Source: Tiliqua scincoides (Eukaryota; Chordata; Lepidosauria; Squamata; Scincidae). Taken from it: 64,000 nucleotides of DNA. The stretch lies in assembly GCF_035046505.1 (NCBI RefSeq), contig NC_089822.1, positions 112,609,307-112,673,306 of the forward strand. The letters run 5' to 3'. Below the pieces are notes generated by a model that had not been told where the DNA came from, did no database searches, and saw nothing but the letters and a program-made list of their open reading frames with translations. How positions within the stretch are numbered: the stretch's first letter is position 1; each line of letters begins with the position of its first letter. Of the stretch, positions 1 through 11,202 are shown in pieces. A program made the position numbers and the translations under genes.

Positions 1-470
1 CATGTATGCACTGCTGAAACAGAGACGCCTGCGTTGGCTCGGTCACGTCGTGAGAATGGATGATGGCCAGATCCCAAAGCATCTCCTCTATGGAGAACTC
101 GTGCAAGGAAAGCGCCCTACAGGTAGACCACAGCTGCGATACAAGGACATCTGCAAGAGGGATCTGAAGGCCTTAGGAGTGGACCTCAACAGGTGGGAAA
201 CCCTGGCCTCTGAGCGGCCCGCTTGGAGGCAGGCTGTGCAGCATGGCCTTTCCCAGTTTGAAGAGACACTTGGCCAACAGTCTGAGGCTAAGAGGCAAAG
301 AAGGAAGGCCCATAGCCAGGGAGACAGACCAGGGACACACTACACTTGCTCCCAGTGTGGAAGGGATTGTCACTCCCGAATCGGCCTTTTCAGCCACACT
401 AGACGCTGTGTCAGAACCACCACCCAGAGCGCGATACCATAGTCTTCTGAGACTGAAGGTTGCCAACAAC
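1..470 (+). mobile_element. LINE (non-LTR retrotransposon) 3' end, copy 1
   Basis: An open frame from the window edge to 442 encodes the C-terminal part of a LINE reverse-transcriptase ORF. The block RRLRWLGHVVRMDD is followed by GKRPTGRPQLRYKD, a WE...ERPAWR motif, and a C-terminal C2HC finger (CSQC near the start, SHTRRC at the end, near residues 115-137). The same frame occurs at 43001-43765 with few differences by eye. The noncoding tail ends in GGTTGCCAAC near 467 and has no long poly(A). The element is cut by the window edge, so its 5' end is unseen. The RT tail and finger resemble proteins often mislabelled craniofacial development protein 2-like. I would place it loosely near RTE-type LINEs, but the clade is uncertain. 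It is a transposon, not a host gene. Confidence 0.85.
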
Positions 471-629
471 AACCATCTTAATGAAGAAATAAAAGAACCT
501 CACAGTCTAAAATACTGATGCAAAATATACTGTGTTCCTTAAACATTCTTTTTAAGTTAATCATGAGGCTAAGAGATGTTCCACACTTACAAAATTGAAA
601 TGAGACATTGACTTGAAAAATAAAGCAAT

Positions 630-1170
630 GGGCAGTCCAAACCTAACCTGCACTGCAACAGGAGGCCTGTGTTGTATCCAGTGCAGGGTTGGGGCTGGCT
701 GTGGCTCAGCCTGTGGCAAGGGGAATTAATTCCCCTTATCCCGGATAGCATAGCAGCAGCCCAAGTAGGGCTACTTGGATCTGCGCCACCTAAAGAGGTG
801 CACAGATCTGAGCAACGTGGTGCTGAACCAAGTCACCCAGGAGTGAGTTTAGGCTCTTGCCTAAGTGCTGGATCCTGGCCCCACCCCTGCCCAGCCCTGG
901 ACAGCCCACAGGCCCACCAGGCCTCCCCTGCCCTGCAACACCCCAGTTCCACCCTCTCACTACTCCCCCCAGACCCCCACACCAGATTGACTCAGCTGGC
1001 ATGAACTCACCCATCACTGGTGGGGATCTGGCATGGAGAGGCTGATGCTCATCCATGCACCAGCCTCCCGACTCACAAGGAGGTGCAAATGTGCCTTGTG
1101 GCATGTTTACGACACTCCCAGGCTGGCACAAGGGACTTGCGCTGGCCCAAAGAGCAGTTAAGGTTGTGCT
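630..1170. mobile_element. GC-rich non-autonomous DNA element, long form (diverged)
   Basis: The stretch starts with GGCAGTCCAAACCTAACC and ends near GTTAAGGTTGTGC, a diverged version of the GGGCGCAATCCTAA... / ...TTAGGATTGCACCC ends seen at 6091-6637. The interior shares landmarks with copies at 6091, 27788 and 47004. These are a CAGTGGCTCAG-like segment, AAGGGGAA...CCCCTTA, and a segment near the right end reading CAAATGTGCC...GCATGTTTACGAC. No coding potential is apparent. The short open frames on both strands are a by-product of its base composition. Boundaries are approximate. Confidence 0.55.
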
Positions 1171-1260
1171 CGTAGCTGCAATGGACATTACAGACAGAAT
1201 TATAGGCCCCAATACCTCTCTCACAGTGCCTTTTTTCTTCCAGCACTACTTATAAACATA

Positions 1261-1581
1261 CAGGCTGAGTCTCATTATTCCAAGGATTCCATTCCCAGAA
1301 CTCACATGGATGGCAAAAAAAACGAACTAAAGCAAATCCATTTAAAAAACAAAGTTCCTTTGCTAGGTAATACAAAAAACAGCTGTGTGATCTAAGAAAG
1401 AGTCATTAAGTAGACAATCCTTAATCAATCTCTCTCAAGGTGCTTAGAAAAGCTTCACTCTGACCCCTCCCTTCACCAATGCAAAGTATCTTTCTTTCAT
1501 ATGCTCCGGAGCAAGGGAGGGGTCTTGGGCTGAAGCTGCCTGAAGAGAGAATGATTGATGGATTGTCAGCCCGCCGCTGCT

Positions 1582-1654
<73 letters not shown>

Positions 1655-1889
1655 CGCGCGAACCAACTGTTTTCCTTTAATTTAAAGGGCCCTTCTCATT
1701 GCATTAAGAAAAATCTATGGATGATTAGTTTATTCCTGTAATGGCTTGCAGTTTTTTTAAACTGTGATTTCAAAGGGATGCATTTTTCCCCTTCTCCAGG
1801 GATCAGCACATTCCTTCTCATTTGCAGTGGCCATTTGTGTTGAGTCAAATCCTTGTATAAAAAATCGGTGAATAACAAGGCTGGACCTG
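1261..1889. mobile_element. TA-flanked non-autonomous DNA element, copy 1
   Basis: The element runs from CAGGCTGAGTC to GGACCTG and is flanked by TA on both sides, as expected for a mariner-like insertion. Its right 300 bp closely match 62185-62528, including AAGGGCCCTTCTCAT-like, TTTTTCCCCTTCTCCAGGGATCA and AACAAGGCTGGACCTGTA landmarks. Copy 1 contains a large CT/CA microsatellite that copy 2 lacks. It abuts a CR1 fragment on its right and may have inserted into it. The superfamily assignment rests only on the TA flanks and short CAGG ends. Confidence 0.55.
1583..1650. repeat. (CT)18-(CA)16 compound microsatellite
   Basis: A pure CT run at 1583-1618 is followed directly by a pure CA run at 1619-1650. 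It lies inside the TA-flanked element, at the place where the homologous copy near 62247 has only a short CTCTCTCT seed. Confidence 0.95.
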
Positions 1890-1904
1890 TACTTGTGGTT
1901 TAAG

Positions 1905-2485
1905 TTCTTCATGTAGTTTCCCGGGTCCCCCCTCTTTTCCTTTTTAAAGATCGGTATGACATTTGCTATCCTCCAATCCTCTGGCACTGTGGCTGTTTCA
2001 AGGGACAAGTTGCAAATTTTAGTCAAGAGATCAGCAACTTCATTTTTCAATTCCTTAATAACTCTTGGGTGGATGCCATCTGGGCCCGGTGATTTATTGA
2101 TCTTTAATTTGTCAATTAGGTCTGAAACATATTCACTTTTCACCTCTATTCGACTTAATTCCTTGGTCAGGAGGGGCCGTTTGGGTAGCGGTTTCTGCCC
2201 GAGGTCTTCTGCCGTGAAGACGGATACAAAGAACTCATTATATTTCTCTGCCATCTCTAAGTCTCCTTTTATCTTCCCTTTCCCTCCCTCACCATCCAGA
2301 GGGCCAACCATTTCTCTGGTGGGTTTCCTGCTTCTAACGTATTTGAAGAAGCTTTTATCATCCCCCTTAATGTTGCTGGCCATGTGTTCCTCATAGTCTC
2401 TCTTGGCCTCCCGGATCACCTTCTTGCATTTCTTTTGCCACTGTTTATGTTCCTTTTTATTCTCCTCATTAGGGATTCATTTCGT
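1905..2485 (-). mobile_element. CR1-type LINE fragment, reverse transcriptase region
   Basis: On the minus strand this reads as the start of a CR1-type reverse transcriptase. The order is a basic leader, SRKPTRE, the acidic EKYNEFFVSVFT segment, then NKSPGPDGIHPRVIKEL, VPEDWRIANVIPIFKK and GDPGNY. The frame then leaves the family consensus at about 1910, where the neighbouring TA-flanked element begins, so only the N-terminal RT portion remains. CR1 elements are typically 5'-truncated and abundant in reptiles and birds. The 3' part of the ORF and its 3' UTR are absent here. Confidence 0.88.
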
Positions 2486-2564
2486 CCAGGCAGGCTGGCT
2501 GGTCACACAAGGGCCTACACCTGTCACAGTCTATGGGCCCAGCTGTCACAGTCTATGCTGCTGA

Positions 2565-2835
2565 ACTGAGAAGTGATGCCTTGGTAGAAGCAAAGCTGCT
2601 GACAGAGCAGCCCACATTATAATTGTGCCTATCCCATATCTTGAAAATATGATCAAGGTTTGCACTTTTTTTTCTGTCATTTGCAGCTAATGAGTTTCTA
2701 CATGAAAACACAGCGGTCACTTCTGGCCATCATCTGTTTAAAGATGTCACTTCTTGCTTAATGTCATCACTTGCAGCCCTCAGCAGGAGCCATAAACATT
2801 CGGCCCACTGTATAAAGAGTGCGACTCCAAATCTG
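2565..2835 (+). mobile_element. hAT-like element fragment (group B)
   Basis: Shares with 4980-5292 the order CTGA(A/C)AGGGCAGCCCACAT-like, ATATCTTGAAATATGATCAAG-like, TGTCATTTGCAG, then CTTAATG(A)CATCACTT and GGCCC(A/G)CTGTAT. The left end is missing and the right end is worn (GTGCGACTCC), so no target duplication can be read. It is a relic of the group whose intact ends read CAGGGGTGTCAAAC / GTTTGACACCCCTG. Confidence 0.55.
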
Positions 2836-4439
2836 ACTCTGCTTCAAAGCATGAGGGAGCACATCTTTGAAGGACCCTCACAGGTCTTTTGCTACATGAC
2901 TTCCCCAAAGGCTGAAAGCAACAGTGATGGACCATCACAGGTCCAGATCTTGCCACACTGCAGATCTTGCCTCAAACACAGTGCTTTTAAAATACATTTT
3001 CATAGCAGAACTAGATATTACGCTTGCCACATGGACTGGTGTTCTCATGGTGAGATTTCCTACCTTTCTTGGCAGTAATGTGTTAGTACATCCCCCACAG
3101 GAGACAGGGTGATCATATAGCAAGTTTGAGGACTGCATCAGTGGAGCTCTCCCCCCCCCCACCACCAGGTCAGACAATCACTACACAATAGTCCAGTTCA
3201 TGGGGTAAGTTGGAACTTCACTTAATCATGACACCAGGGAGAAAAAAAAAATCCTTTCCTCAAGGACTGTTCACACATTATGCTCTGCCCAGGTACACAT
3301 TTCCACGTGAATAACTGTTTCTGGGTTCATCGTTTACAGGTCAATAATCTGTGTATACTGTACAATGACTGTATCTGTATTGACTTTAACATACGAATAA
3401 CTGTACCCAGGTACACTGTAACAGTGAATGACCCAAATTTGCCCAGATACTGCTTAAGATGTGAACAGCCCTCCTAAAACGGCCTTAGCAGCTACATGGG
3501 CAGTGCTGACACACCACAAACCTGTGGCAGCAGTGTGTGCAGATTTCTGCTGCAACAGACTATGATTTGTGGCATCTTAAAGACTATAAATCTGTTAGTT
3601 TTTAAGGTGCCACAAGACTCTTGTTTTAAGGCACATCTTTTTTGAAATCAGGTTCAACTGATGTAAGATACAAGCTTACTTCGGAATTTATTTTTTATGA
3701 TGACATAAGAAAAAAAGCCCCCTCCACCAGATCCATATCCTTATACTTGCATACTCTGTTTCTAAATGCCACAAAAAGTAAAGAAGGTTTCATGCTACCC
3801 CACATGCCACATAGCAGGACAGTCCTATGAAAACCCATACTTCACGATTTCATCACAGTATCCTCTTTTTGCCTGTTGGAAGAACTGAAGACTATGCCTT
3901 TTCACTGTTTTGCACGAAAGTGTTAAATGTGTCCTGAAAAATTCTTAGTGGTTGATCACTTTTCACATTACATTTCAGCTTTTTTACTGTGCTGGTTCTC
4001 AGCTACTGATCCATATCTGATAATTTACAAACTCGTGGCCAAAAACTAGCAGTTCATGGGGCTTTCACAGACAGCTAGCTATCTTCCCTCCTGCCTTGCC
4101 AGCAGGAATTTTAATACAGACCTGCCTTTTTCTGCCATTTTCTGCATGGCACCTTTAGAGTACCCCTAAAGGTACTAGCAAGTACCCCTGGTGGTACACA
4201 TACCCCAAGTTGGGAAACACTGCTGTATAGCACTGAAAGGAGAGACCCCTCTCAGGCTGCATGCTGCTTCACTGGCCCGAAAATAGTAGTACCACTGCAT
4301 CACTACCTGAGTTACTTGCATGGTTAGGCTGTCCTAGACTACGGCATTTTGTCTATAGTAAAGATTTTATTTAAAAACTCATATCCCACTTTTTAAAAAC
4401 ATAATTCAAGACGACTTTAAAAGGAGTCTCAATGCTGTA
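2836..4439. other. Intergenic, no gene seen; worn repeat fragments
   Basis: No frame here resembles a known protein. About 3575-3640 holds a reptile interspersed-repeat scrap (CTTTAAGGTGCCACAAGACTC type). About 4085-4226 is a right-end fragment of hAT group D: ACAGACCTGCCTTTTTCTGCC, TACCCCTAAAGG, then a GGGAAACACTG terminus. The rest is AT-rich and featureless to me. Confidence 0.6.
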
Positions 4440-5490
4440 ACAGATATGACTTCTGATTAATATAAATACAAACTGTGCCCCGTTCTCTAATGGGGTTCAA
4501 CTGGGAACCCCCAGTGGATTAAAAAAAATCAGTGGATACCAAATCAGTGGCAAAATAGCCTTAAAGACCTACTTCCAGGTTACTTCCTTCTCCATTGTTG
4601 CCCCAGAATGCATTGGTATAGACATTATACAGTATTCAACCATTAGATGAGGTGAGTAATGGAATCTAATGAAATACAGTCGTGCGCCACTTAATGACAG
4701 GGATCGGGACCGCGATTCCTGTCATCAAGTGGCACTTGACACAATGCGAACCCTCCGCAGGGAAGGGGATGCTCCGCTCCCCTCTCCTTCAGAGGGTTAT
4801 CTGAGCCTCCCAGAGGCAGGGCATGCCACTCACTGCCTCTGCAAGGCTCAGACTGAGGGAAATCGCATCTCTTGCGTAACATCCAGTTTCGTGGAGGAAC
4901 CCGGAAATCTATTCATTAGATTCCATTATTCACCACATCTAGTGGCTGAATGCAGTATAGTGTCTATATCAGGGCTGTCAAACATAAGGCCCAGAGGCCG
5001 GATGTGGCCCTTCAAAGCTTTTTATTCGGGCTCTCAGTTGCTAAGCAGTGCTGAGGTGTCACTGCTGAAAGGGCAGCCCACATGATTTCTCCCATATCTT
5101 GAAATATGATCAAGATCTATCTATTTTCTCTTCTGTCATTTGCAGAATGAGTTTCTAAATGAGAAAAATGTTTATTTCTGGTTATCACCTGTTTAATAAC
5201 ATCACTTCCTGCCTAATGACATCCCTTCTGGCCCTCAGCAGGCATCATGAATGCTATTTGGCCCGCTGTATGAAATGAGGTTGACATCCCTGGTCTATAC
5301 CAATGCATTCTGGGGCAACGATGGAGGAACAACAAACCCATAAGAGGGGTTAAAGCTACTTTTAAGCCCAGTGCAGTTAACAGCACAAAGGTAAGAAATG
5401 GGATTTTGATGTTTTTTCCCTTTTTACAAGGTATTCAAAGGTGGACCCTGGCATCAGTGGTAAGTCATATCAGTGAATAAAGAGACAACC
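4440..5490. mobile_element. Composite inverted-repeat DNA element, interrupted
   Basis: The clearest arms are 4585-4678 on the left and 4909-4979 plus 5293-5325 on the right. The left arm reads GTTGCCCCAGAATGCATTGG then TATAGACATTATACAGTATT, and the right arm is its reverse complement. Weaker complementarity continues outward (TATGACTT near 4445 and AAGTCATA near 5464). The centre has its own short palindrome around 4680-4740, GTGCGCCACTTAATGACAGG facing CCTGTCATCAAGTGGCAC, which resembles Tigger/mariner termini. A hAT-like element at 4980-5292 splits the right arm. No coding capacity was seen. Confidence 0.6.
4980..5292 (+). mobile_element. hAT-like MITE (group B) with 8-bp target duplication
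   Basis: Ends are CAGGGCTGTCAAAC on the left and GTTGACATCCCTG on the right, flanked by GTCTATAT (4972-4979) and GTCTATAC (5293-5300). The left arm of the surrounding inverted repeat, read in reverse, gives the uninterrupted site GTCTATACC, which confirms the insertion point. The interior carries the group B hallmarks GATGTGGCCC and GGCCCTCAGCAGG. Non-autonomous, about 313 bp. Confidence 0.82.
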
Positions 5491-6090
5491 TGTAGACCTA
5501 TCAAACATTGTGCTTTTAAACCATGCTAGATGGGGGAGGGGGGCTGAGATTTGATGAAAGAATGTTAAGGGCATCCCTCCTGCTGCCTCCCTGTCTCCAC
5601 TCCTCTCCCTTCCCAGTTTCGCCCCATTCTGCCTCCTCCCTGCCCCTACTGCTGCCTGGCCTGCTTTGGCGGATGCAGTGGCAGCAACGCTGCAATCTTA
5701 TGCAGCAGGCTGGCTGCCAATGGTTCAGAATGGCTGTCAATGGTGCACTGTGCCATTTTATGACAGCAGAAGACACTTCTGCTGTTGCAAAGTCCTCTCA
5801 CTCTCCAATATTTCAGCTCAACACTGCCCTATCCATATTTCCTCTTCATCCCCCTCTTCCTTTCCAACCCAGGGAGTGGAAGGAGGAGTAGGGGTGAATA
5901 AGTAGACTGCCTAAGGTGACCAGTTGGTCTCATGGATGGACTGGCCCTGGTTGTTCCACATCTGTGGTACCACCTCAGTGTTAAAAAGATGCGAGGGAAA
6001 AAGCAATGTAAAAACCAGAGATCCAGCTCCAGAAGTGTTTTGAGAACACAAGCTACCAAAGCAGTTTGTCAGGTCAGAAAGGTATCTAAA
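5491..6090. other. Intergenic, no gene seen
   Basis: A pyrimidine-rich plus strand (5570-5660) gives open frames on both strands, but none has a recognisable domain or splice context. I see no clear repeat ends. Confidence 0.5.
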
Positions 6091-6637
6091 GGGCGCAATC
6101 CTAATCTGTGCTGGAGCAGGCAAGCCAGGAGGCTTTCGCTGCATCCAACATAGATTTGTTGGCTGCAGTGGCTCAGTCATGGGCAAGGAGAAGCCCTACC
6201 CCTTACTTGTGGGTAAGGGCTGTGCGCCCCAATGGGTCTCCTTGGACCTACGCCTCTGCAGGTAGCGCAAGTCCGAGGAGAACGGAACAGCTGGAAGCCG
6301 CTCCGTTCACCCCAGGGACAGGGGTTGGGATCCGGCATAACTGCCAGGTCCCAGCCCCGCCCCCGGGTCCCAGTGTGCCCGCCCATGGGTCTGCCCTCCC
6401 CCCGCCCAGCATCGCCCCCTCCCCATGCCCACCTTTGCTGCTTGTGTCGGCGCACTTGTGCCGACACAAGCAGCAGCATGGGAGCCGCGGTGGAGGCTTC
6501 TGCCTCTGTCTGCGCGTCGGCGTATTTGAATGCGCCAATGCAGCTCCCGCCTAAGGTGGTGCAAACATGCTTTACGGCACATTTGCGACAGCTTCGGGGC
6601 TCCTATACCGGCATAAGTGCCAGTTAGGATTGCACCC
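6091..6637. mobile_element. GC-rich non-autonomous DNA element, long form
   Basis: Clear terminal inverted repeats: GGGCGCAATCCTAA at the left and TTAGGATTGCACCC at the right, with TAA next to the right end and TAAA at the left. The interior is GC-rich and contains a perfect hairpin around 6438-6472, where CTGCTTGTGTCGGCGCA faces TGCGCC...ACAAGCAGCAG. No protein similarity was found in any of the overlapping open frames. The element is about 547 bp and shares its ends with much shorter relatives elsewhere in the window. Confidence 0.75.
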
Positions 6638-6993
6638 TAAGAGTCACAATTAAACAGCATGAGAGGTACACTTTAGAATTCTTTGTAATAACAGAAAATA
6701 AAAGATGCTGGGGTATATATAGCATGTGTGACCCTAGAGCTGCAACCCAGGATTCCTTGCATCTCTCTTGATCATTCAGTATAACCATCTGGGACAGCAA
6801 ACATATTGGACCTGCCATGCTTTGGGCAATTCACAATCAGTTTTAAGTAGCAATTTTAGCAGATGGCAGAGTGGGAAGACGAATATTTCTTTTAAATTTG
6901 TTTTAGGAGATCTGAATTTTTTTTTTTTACAATGCACTAACACCACGTAGTTACATATGATGTTATACATCTTACACAAGGCATATACAAAGA

Positions 6994-7035
<42 letters not shown>

Positions 7036-7804
7036 AATGCCAGCAAGTTAATAACAGTTCAAAAATTCTCTATATTTAGTTTATTTTCCCTTCTTATAGA
7101 GAAAACTTTGCCATTTAGGCAGTTTACCAACACCAACTTCACAATTCTGTTAGGTAGGACACACTAAGAAATTTCCACTTGCTGGCTACTAAAATCTTGG
7201 CCATTTCTAACAGTGCATTCCTATCCGCTGAATTCAATGCAATTTACTTGCAGGTGAGTGAGTATAGCATTGCAGCCTAAAAGGTTAACTCATGTGATTT
7301 ATCCAATAAAATGCAAATAGGAAAAAGAAATCAAGGTAGAACCATACAGAATGAAATTAGGCAATTTTAAAATATCAACATGACCTTTGGTTCAAAGTCA
7401 TATTTATTGTTAGTATGAATATGCATCTAAAATGCACACAACAAATACATAAACAAAACTTGATCAAGATATATTAACAATGAAGTAACAAAACCAATGT
7501 CTGTCCTGAGGGCTTGCATTCTTCTACTATCTCATCTCAATTAATTAGATAGATGATAGATAGAATGAGTTTTGTAACAGGTATGTAATGCCAAATAAAA
7601 TAAGAGTTCATTCTTTGACAGGTGAACTGCTCTGGCAGGGAAGAGAGAAGCAGCAGGCAAAATAAATCTTAGATGGGTTGCAGTGTTCATCTACAGCAGC
7701 AAAACACAATAAGAAGTCTTGTGGCATCAAGACTAACACTTGACTATTGTACGTGCAGCACCTGGGAAGAGTGGGCCAAGAGCCTCACTCTGGACCACCC
7801 CTCA
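6638..7804. other. Intergenic, AT-rich; one (CT)n tract
   Basis: A pure CT microsatellite lies at 7002-7032. About 7200-7290 holds a fragment related to the GGCTGCAATCC short elements (GTGCATTCCTATCC to TTGCAGCC). No coding exon was recognised. Confidence 0.6.
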
Positions 7805-7894
7805 GGCTGCAATCCTAACCACACTTTCCTGAGAGTAAGCCCCATTGAACAAAATAGGACTTACTTCTGAGTAGACCTGGTTAGGATTGTGCCC
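7805..7894. mobile_element. 90-bp hairpin MITE with TCA target duplication
   Basis: The element runs from GGCTGCAATCCTAACC to GGTTAGGATTGTGCCC and is flanked by TCA at 7802-7804 and 7895-7897. The interior is a second palindrome, with AGTAAGCCCCATTGA facing an AATAGGACTTACTTCTGAG segment, so the whole unit can fold into one hairpin. It is the cleanest short-form copy in the window. Confidence 0.8.
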
Positions 7895-9505
7895 TCAGTT
7901 ATCTCCAGGGCCAAAAGCCACAGGGAGTGCCATTGGACCCATGGTGGTGGTTGGAGGACAGCCCTGGGTGCTTGCCTGCAGGGACTCAGAGAACTACCCT
8001 GGTCCTCCTACTCCCAGTCGGGGGGGGGGCGATTCTCATTGTGTGCTCCAAGTGGGGCTTGTTCAAACAAAGGTCAGCCCTGTGGAGCTCCCTCTGCCCC
8101 AGCTTGGACCCTGCTCACCTCATCCTTGGCTGGTGACCAGACATTTGAGCCTGACCACACTCTGTGCACGCTCAGTTGGCCTCCATATGCCCCACCCTTC
8201 CCATAACATCCAGTCATTGAGTACTAGTTTCCCTGCCAACTGAAGAGACTTCTAGCTTATTTGGAAGTTGCATGGGAGGCCTGACAAACAGACCACCTCA
8301 TCACAGAAACGAAATGTTACCCCATATTTTTTAAAATATTTTTATTCCACCTTTCCTTACTGAAATGGAAAACCCAAGGTAGCTTACAAAATAGAGTGAG
8401 TTGATACCAAAAAAAAAAAAATACGATTACCAATCACCACCACAAACAACAAAAGCCAATGCCATCATCCCAGATCAGACGCAGCTAAATCAATGGAAGG
8501 CTTGCTGTAATATTACATTACCCATATGCACAGGAAAATAAAAAGTGGAGCCAGAAGGCGATGAAATGCAAGAGGCAGAAGTAGATCTGTCACATTTTGG
8601 AACTGAACAAACCTTGAGTCAGCAAGAGATTTGACACAACTTCCCTCTGCATTCTCAGAACTAAAAAAGCACACACACAGTGAATTTGAAGGCACTGCCA
8701 CTATGTGGGTAGACAATTAGCTGGCAATCTGTTCCCCTAAGCATGACAGCTGATAGATCATTACCAAGTGGGGAGGTGGTGTGAAGTGGATTTCCACAGC
8801 CCATGATGGGAAACATCTTCATTAATGACCTATTGTTGATTCTTTGTGGTACTAGAGTTTGCCCACGTACCAAAGTTCCCAGTCTAAATTGTGTTCGCAT
8901 GCATTTTTTGCAGCTGGTCTCCTTCAGATATTCAAACACACACAAATTGGGAGGGGGGGAGTTGATCCTTTTCTGTCTTGCTTTGTGCACATTTTAAGAG
9001 ACAAGCACCCAAAAATATGAATAACATATAGTTCAAATATGACAAATCAGGAACACAGTGATCCTAATTAGAAATTCTTCCCTCAGATACCAAGCCCTCC
9101 AACCTCCTCCTTCTATAAAATAAAATAAAAAACCCACTAAGCATTAAAGAAAGAAGTTGTCACAATAAATTATCATTGCTTACAAAGATACATAGCCACA
9201 AGAACAGAACGCCAAAGCATAAGGAGCCCTTTAGCAAGTTAACACAACACTAAATCCTTCCAATATTTATTTTAGGGAGCTACTCCTACATATTCAGCCT
9301 CATTTTCCCTGCCTCTCATTTTCTCTTTACGCAATAATCTTCTACCACAAATAAAACTGAACAAGACTCCAAGCCATGGACTACAAGACACACTTATTTG
9401 CCATCAGAGAATTCCTAGGGCACCATTAGAAACCACATCAGATTGTTAAAAGGCTCTGGTGAGCTAAGCACCATTCCACACAGGTGGGTGCCCACTGTCC
9501 CTCTT
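7895..9505. other. Intergenic, no gene seen
   Basis: The plus strand from 7900 to 8240 is fairly GC-rich and has open frames in three registers, with no recognisable protein. About 8330-8400 looks like the minus strand of a reptile SINE/LINE tail (TTTATTCCACCTTTCCTT...AAGGTAGCTTACAA). I found no further structure. Confidence 0.5.
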
Positions 9506-9665
9506 CAGGGCTGGGCAAACTTTCAACTTTAGGGATCCTGGTCCTTTAACAATTGTGTAGGAGTGAGAATTTCAGCAGGTGCAGCTTTTCATCTGTCAGA
9601 AAACCTGTGCTGGAATTCTCTCTTCTGTATAGAGGTCCAGGATCCCTGAAGTCTGCCCACCCCTG
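9506..9665. mobile_element. Short hAT-like palindromic MITE
   Basis: Ends are CAGGGCTGGGCAAACTT and AAGTCTGCCCACCCCTG. Inside them AGGGATCCTGG faces CCAGGATCCCT, so the 160-bp unit is largely an inverted repeat. No convincing target duplication is visible (TCCCTCTT on the left against CTGTACAT on the right). Confidence 0.65.
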
Positions 9666-9918
9666 CTGTACATGTTTCACTGCTCATCCCCTCCCCATTA
9701 ACCATGGCAGGTACTTCTGCTGCATCTATGCATTAGGTGCAATTGTATGAACTAGTCACACACCACATAACAATGTAGCAGAATTGTCAGCCCACCTAGG
9801 AAGCTGACAACTGCACACCTGTGCAAGCAACTGGAATGAAGCAAGTCCAAGTCACAAAGAACCCACAGAGAAACAAAAGGGTGGGCTCTTCTGCAGGCAA
9901 GTCATTCTTCATCTAAAC

Positions 9919-10281
9919 CAAGGGTATCAAACTTGTTCCATACAGCAGGCCAAATCACATTCATGATGCCTGCTGAAGGCAAGAAGTGATGTCATTAAGC
10001 AGGAAATGATGTCATTGAGCAGGTCATGACCAGAAATAACCACTTTATTCTCACTTAGGAACTAATTAGCTACAAATCAGAAGAGAAAAAACACAAATCT
10101 TGAACATATTTTCAAGAAATGGAAGAGTCCAATTATATGCAGGCTGCTCTTTCAGCAGTGACACTTCAACACAGCTCAGCAGCTGAAAATAGCTGCTGGT
10201 GCTGCTGGAAAAAGGGCTGACACTGGAAAAGGGCTTCCAAAAGCCACATCCAGCCCATGAGCCTTATGCTTGACACTCCTG
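9919..10281. mobile_element. hAT-like MITE (group B)
   Basis: Starts CAAGGGTATCAAACTTG and ends GCTTGACACTCCTG. The interior has GATGCCTGCTGAAGGC, repeated GATGTCATT-AAGCAGG motifs, and GCCACATCCAGCCCATGAG near the right end, in the opposite orientation to the copy at 4980. The flanks agree only partly (ATCTAAAC against AGTTACAC), so it is an older insertion. Confidence 0.68.
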
Positions 10282-11137
10282 AGTTACACACTCCAAAAGA
10301 CAGACTTCTGAAGAGTGAATTTTTCTCCTATTATAGCTCAGAAAAGGGTGCGAGAGATTGTCCCAGCTGCAAGAGTTTTGGAACATGTTGCCTCACTCTG
10401 GGCAAGGGTTAGGGGTTCCTGGAGCCCACTGACAATTTTATTTCTAGGACCACCACTTTTGCGTAGAGCTGCATGGCCAACAAGTAGTGTATGTCCTCAA
10501 GACAACCAAAGGAAGACCTGGCTCCACCAAAGTGCAGCTGCCAAATAAGGGGAAAGTCCAACAGATAACCAGGCACAGACAGTGGGAAAATGAGGGAGAG
10601 TTCATTGGTAGCCCTGCTATCTTCATGAAATATCTCTGTAACCCCTCACACTGGCACTAGGACATGTAAAGTGCAGGCTCCAATATGAAAGCTGCCACCA
10701 CTTTATGGGTTAAGTGTAGGAGAAATGTTCAGTTCAAGGTGCTGAACATACACACACCAAACTAATAGACTAGGGTTGCTCATCAGGTGGCAGGTGAGCA
10801 ATATGCTCATCTTGCAACAAATCCACCAACACTGTCTTTAGGTACAATTATGCAGAGTAGGAGCCACTTCCCTATGGCTCTTTCCCATCCATTCAGAACT
10901 CTCCCTCCAGGCGCAGTGCCCATATAATCCAAGCTTTTTGCATTTTCCCCTTCCCCAATAAAATCTGTTGCATGTCACAGGGAAGCTGTGCTAGACCTTT
11001 TTTCCAACCATGCACTCCCCACATGTGTGTGGTTTTGAGTAGCATCAGCTGTGGCTTACCTACGTGTGTGGGTGCCATGAAAAAGAAAGACAGCCCCAAC
11101 AAACTGGTCACACAGGACAAGAAACAAGAAGCAAGTC

Positions 11138-11202
<65 letters not shown>

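Noticed and set aside
1421-1685. Frames with long Arg-Glu, Ser-Leu or Cys-Val runs at microsatellites (also near 6776, 25302 and 46922)
   Set aside because: These are translations of (CT)n, (CA)n and (GA)n tracts.
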